Assembly (NCBI GenBank): GCA_028704195.1
Contig: JAQVLL010000175.1
Span: forward strand, 1 to 5,090
Length of the DNA: 5,090 nucleotides
Source of the DNA: Smithellaceae bacterium
GTDB lineage: Bacteria; Desulfobacterota; Syntrophia; Syntrophales; Smithellaceae
Direction of reading: 5' to 3'
In this document: in pieces, positions 4,889-5,090 of the stretch
Numbering within the stretch: the first letter of the stretch is position 1
How the letters are laid out: each line of letters starts with the position of its first letter
Position numbers and translations under genes: made by a program
Notes under the pieces: generated by a model
Database searches by the model: none
Seen by the model: only the letters and a program-made list of their open reading frames with translations
Told to the model about the DNA's origin: nothing

Positions 4889-5090
4889 TCAGCGGATGAT
4901 TTTCCGGTCAATGGCGGCATGTGTTTTCCCTTCATGCTCCACCATGGAATGGCTGTCTCCCTTGCCCCGGAAGCGTTTGACGTTGAGCATGAAGATTTCG
5001 AGCTTGGAGAGCACATTGGGCGGCAGAAGGTTCCCGTCAATTTCAATCGAGATGGTCGGGTATTTCCTTTCCCTGGCCCAGGGAGTATAA
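4889..5090 (-). CDS. C-terminal 66 residues of an unrecognised protein (5' end outside the window)
   Basis: The minus strand is open from the right edge to a TGA at 4891-4889, giving a hydrophilic, well-balanced sequence that starts YTPWARERKYPTISIEIDGN and ends HAAIDRKIIR. It has alternating beta-like segments (PTISIEID) and a helix-like stretch (VLSKLEIFMLNV), then a basic, Gly/His-containing tail (KRFRGKGDSHSMVEHEGKTH). The stop lies eight bases before the hairpin that would terminate it, which supports this frame over two other open frames here. I do not recognise the family and assign no function. It converges on the MFS gene and candidate RNA. Confidence 0.65.
   Translation of the reverse strand, partial: YTPWARERKYPTISIEIDGNLLPPNVLSKLEIFMLNVKRFRGKGDSHSMVEHEGKTHAAIDRKIIR

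Noticed and set aside
4699..4899. Plus-strand 66-residue frame between the MFS gene and the right-hand gene
   Set aside because: It runs straight through the terminator hairpin, has no ribosome binding site and overlaps the stems of the candidate RNA.
4732..5046. Minus-strand 104-residue frame overlapping the right-hand gene
   Set aside because: Ser/Pro/Lys-rich and low in structure, it reads through the terminator; the other minus frame gives a balanced protein ending just before the hairpin.

Overview
The window looks like chromosome from an anaerobic Gram-negative bacterium. It carries a tripartite RND drug-efflux system, a MobA molybdenum-cofactor enzyme and an OFA-family (oxalate/formate-type) MFS carrier. 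That mix, the moderate base composition and an intergenic CTTCGACAGGCTCAG-type repeat would fit a Desulfobacterota (deltaproteobacterial, Syntrophales-like) genome. The taxonomic guess is an inference and is weak.

Layout. Positions 1-2549 hold a minus-strand efflux operon read right to left: a promoter with two palindromes (2503-2549), a TetR/AcrR repressor (1782-2423), an AcrA-like lipoprotein adaptor (596-1738) and the first 194 residues of an AcrB-like HAE1 pump (1-583, running off the window). The outer-membrane channel is not in view. Just upstream on the same strand is mobA (2546-3145), whose TGA stop is embedded in the tetR -35 box. A divergent intergenic region (about 3146-3310) separates mobA from the plus-strand MFS carrier gene (3311-4546), which has a near-ideal ribosome binding site.

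The main non-coding stretch is 4547-4888. It holds a dispersed-repeat-like hairpin and then about 165 nt able to form several strong stems (one with a GCAA tetraloop) inside a long-range closing helix. It ends at a strong intrinsic terminator that also serves the convergent minus-strand gene. I read it as a candidate structured RNA, either free-standing or the 3' UTR of the MFS gene; I could not assign it to a family. From 4889 to the right edge is the C-terminal end of a minus-strand protein I do not recognise.

How it works together: the repressor heads the operon it probably controls, so loss of binding would raise repressor and pump together. mobA and the MFS gene have no visible functional link to efflux. 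The MFS carrier keeps the OxlT-type arginine but appears to have tyrosine where OxlT has its second substrate-binding charge (lysine), so oxalate is probably not its substrate. Apart from the candidate RNA, I see no clear new multi-gene system.
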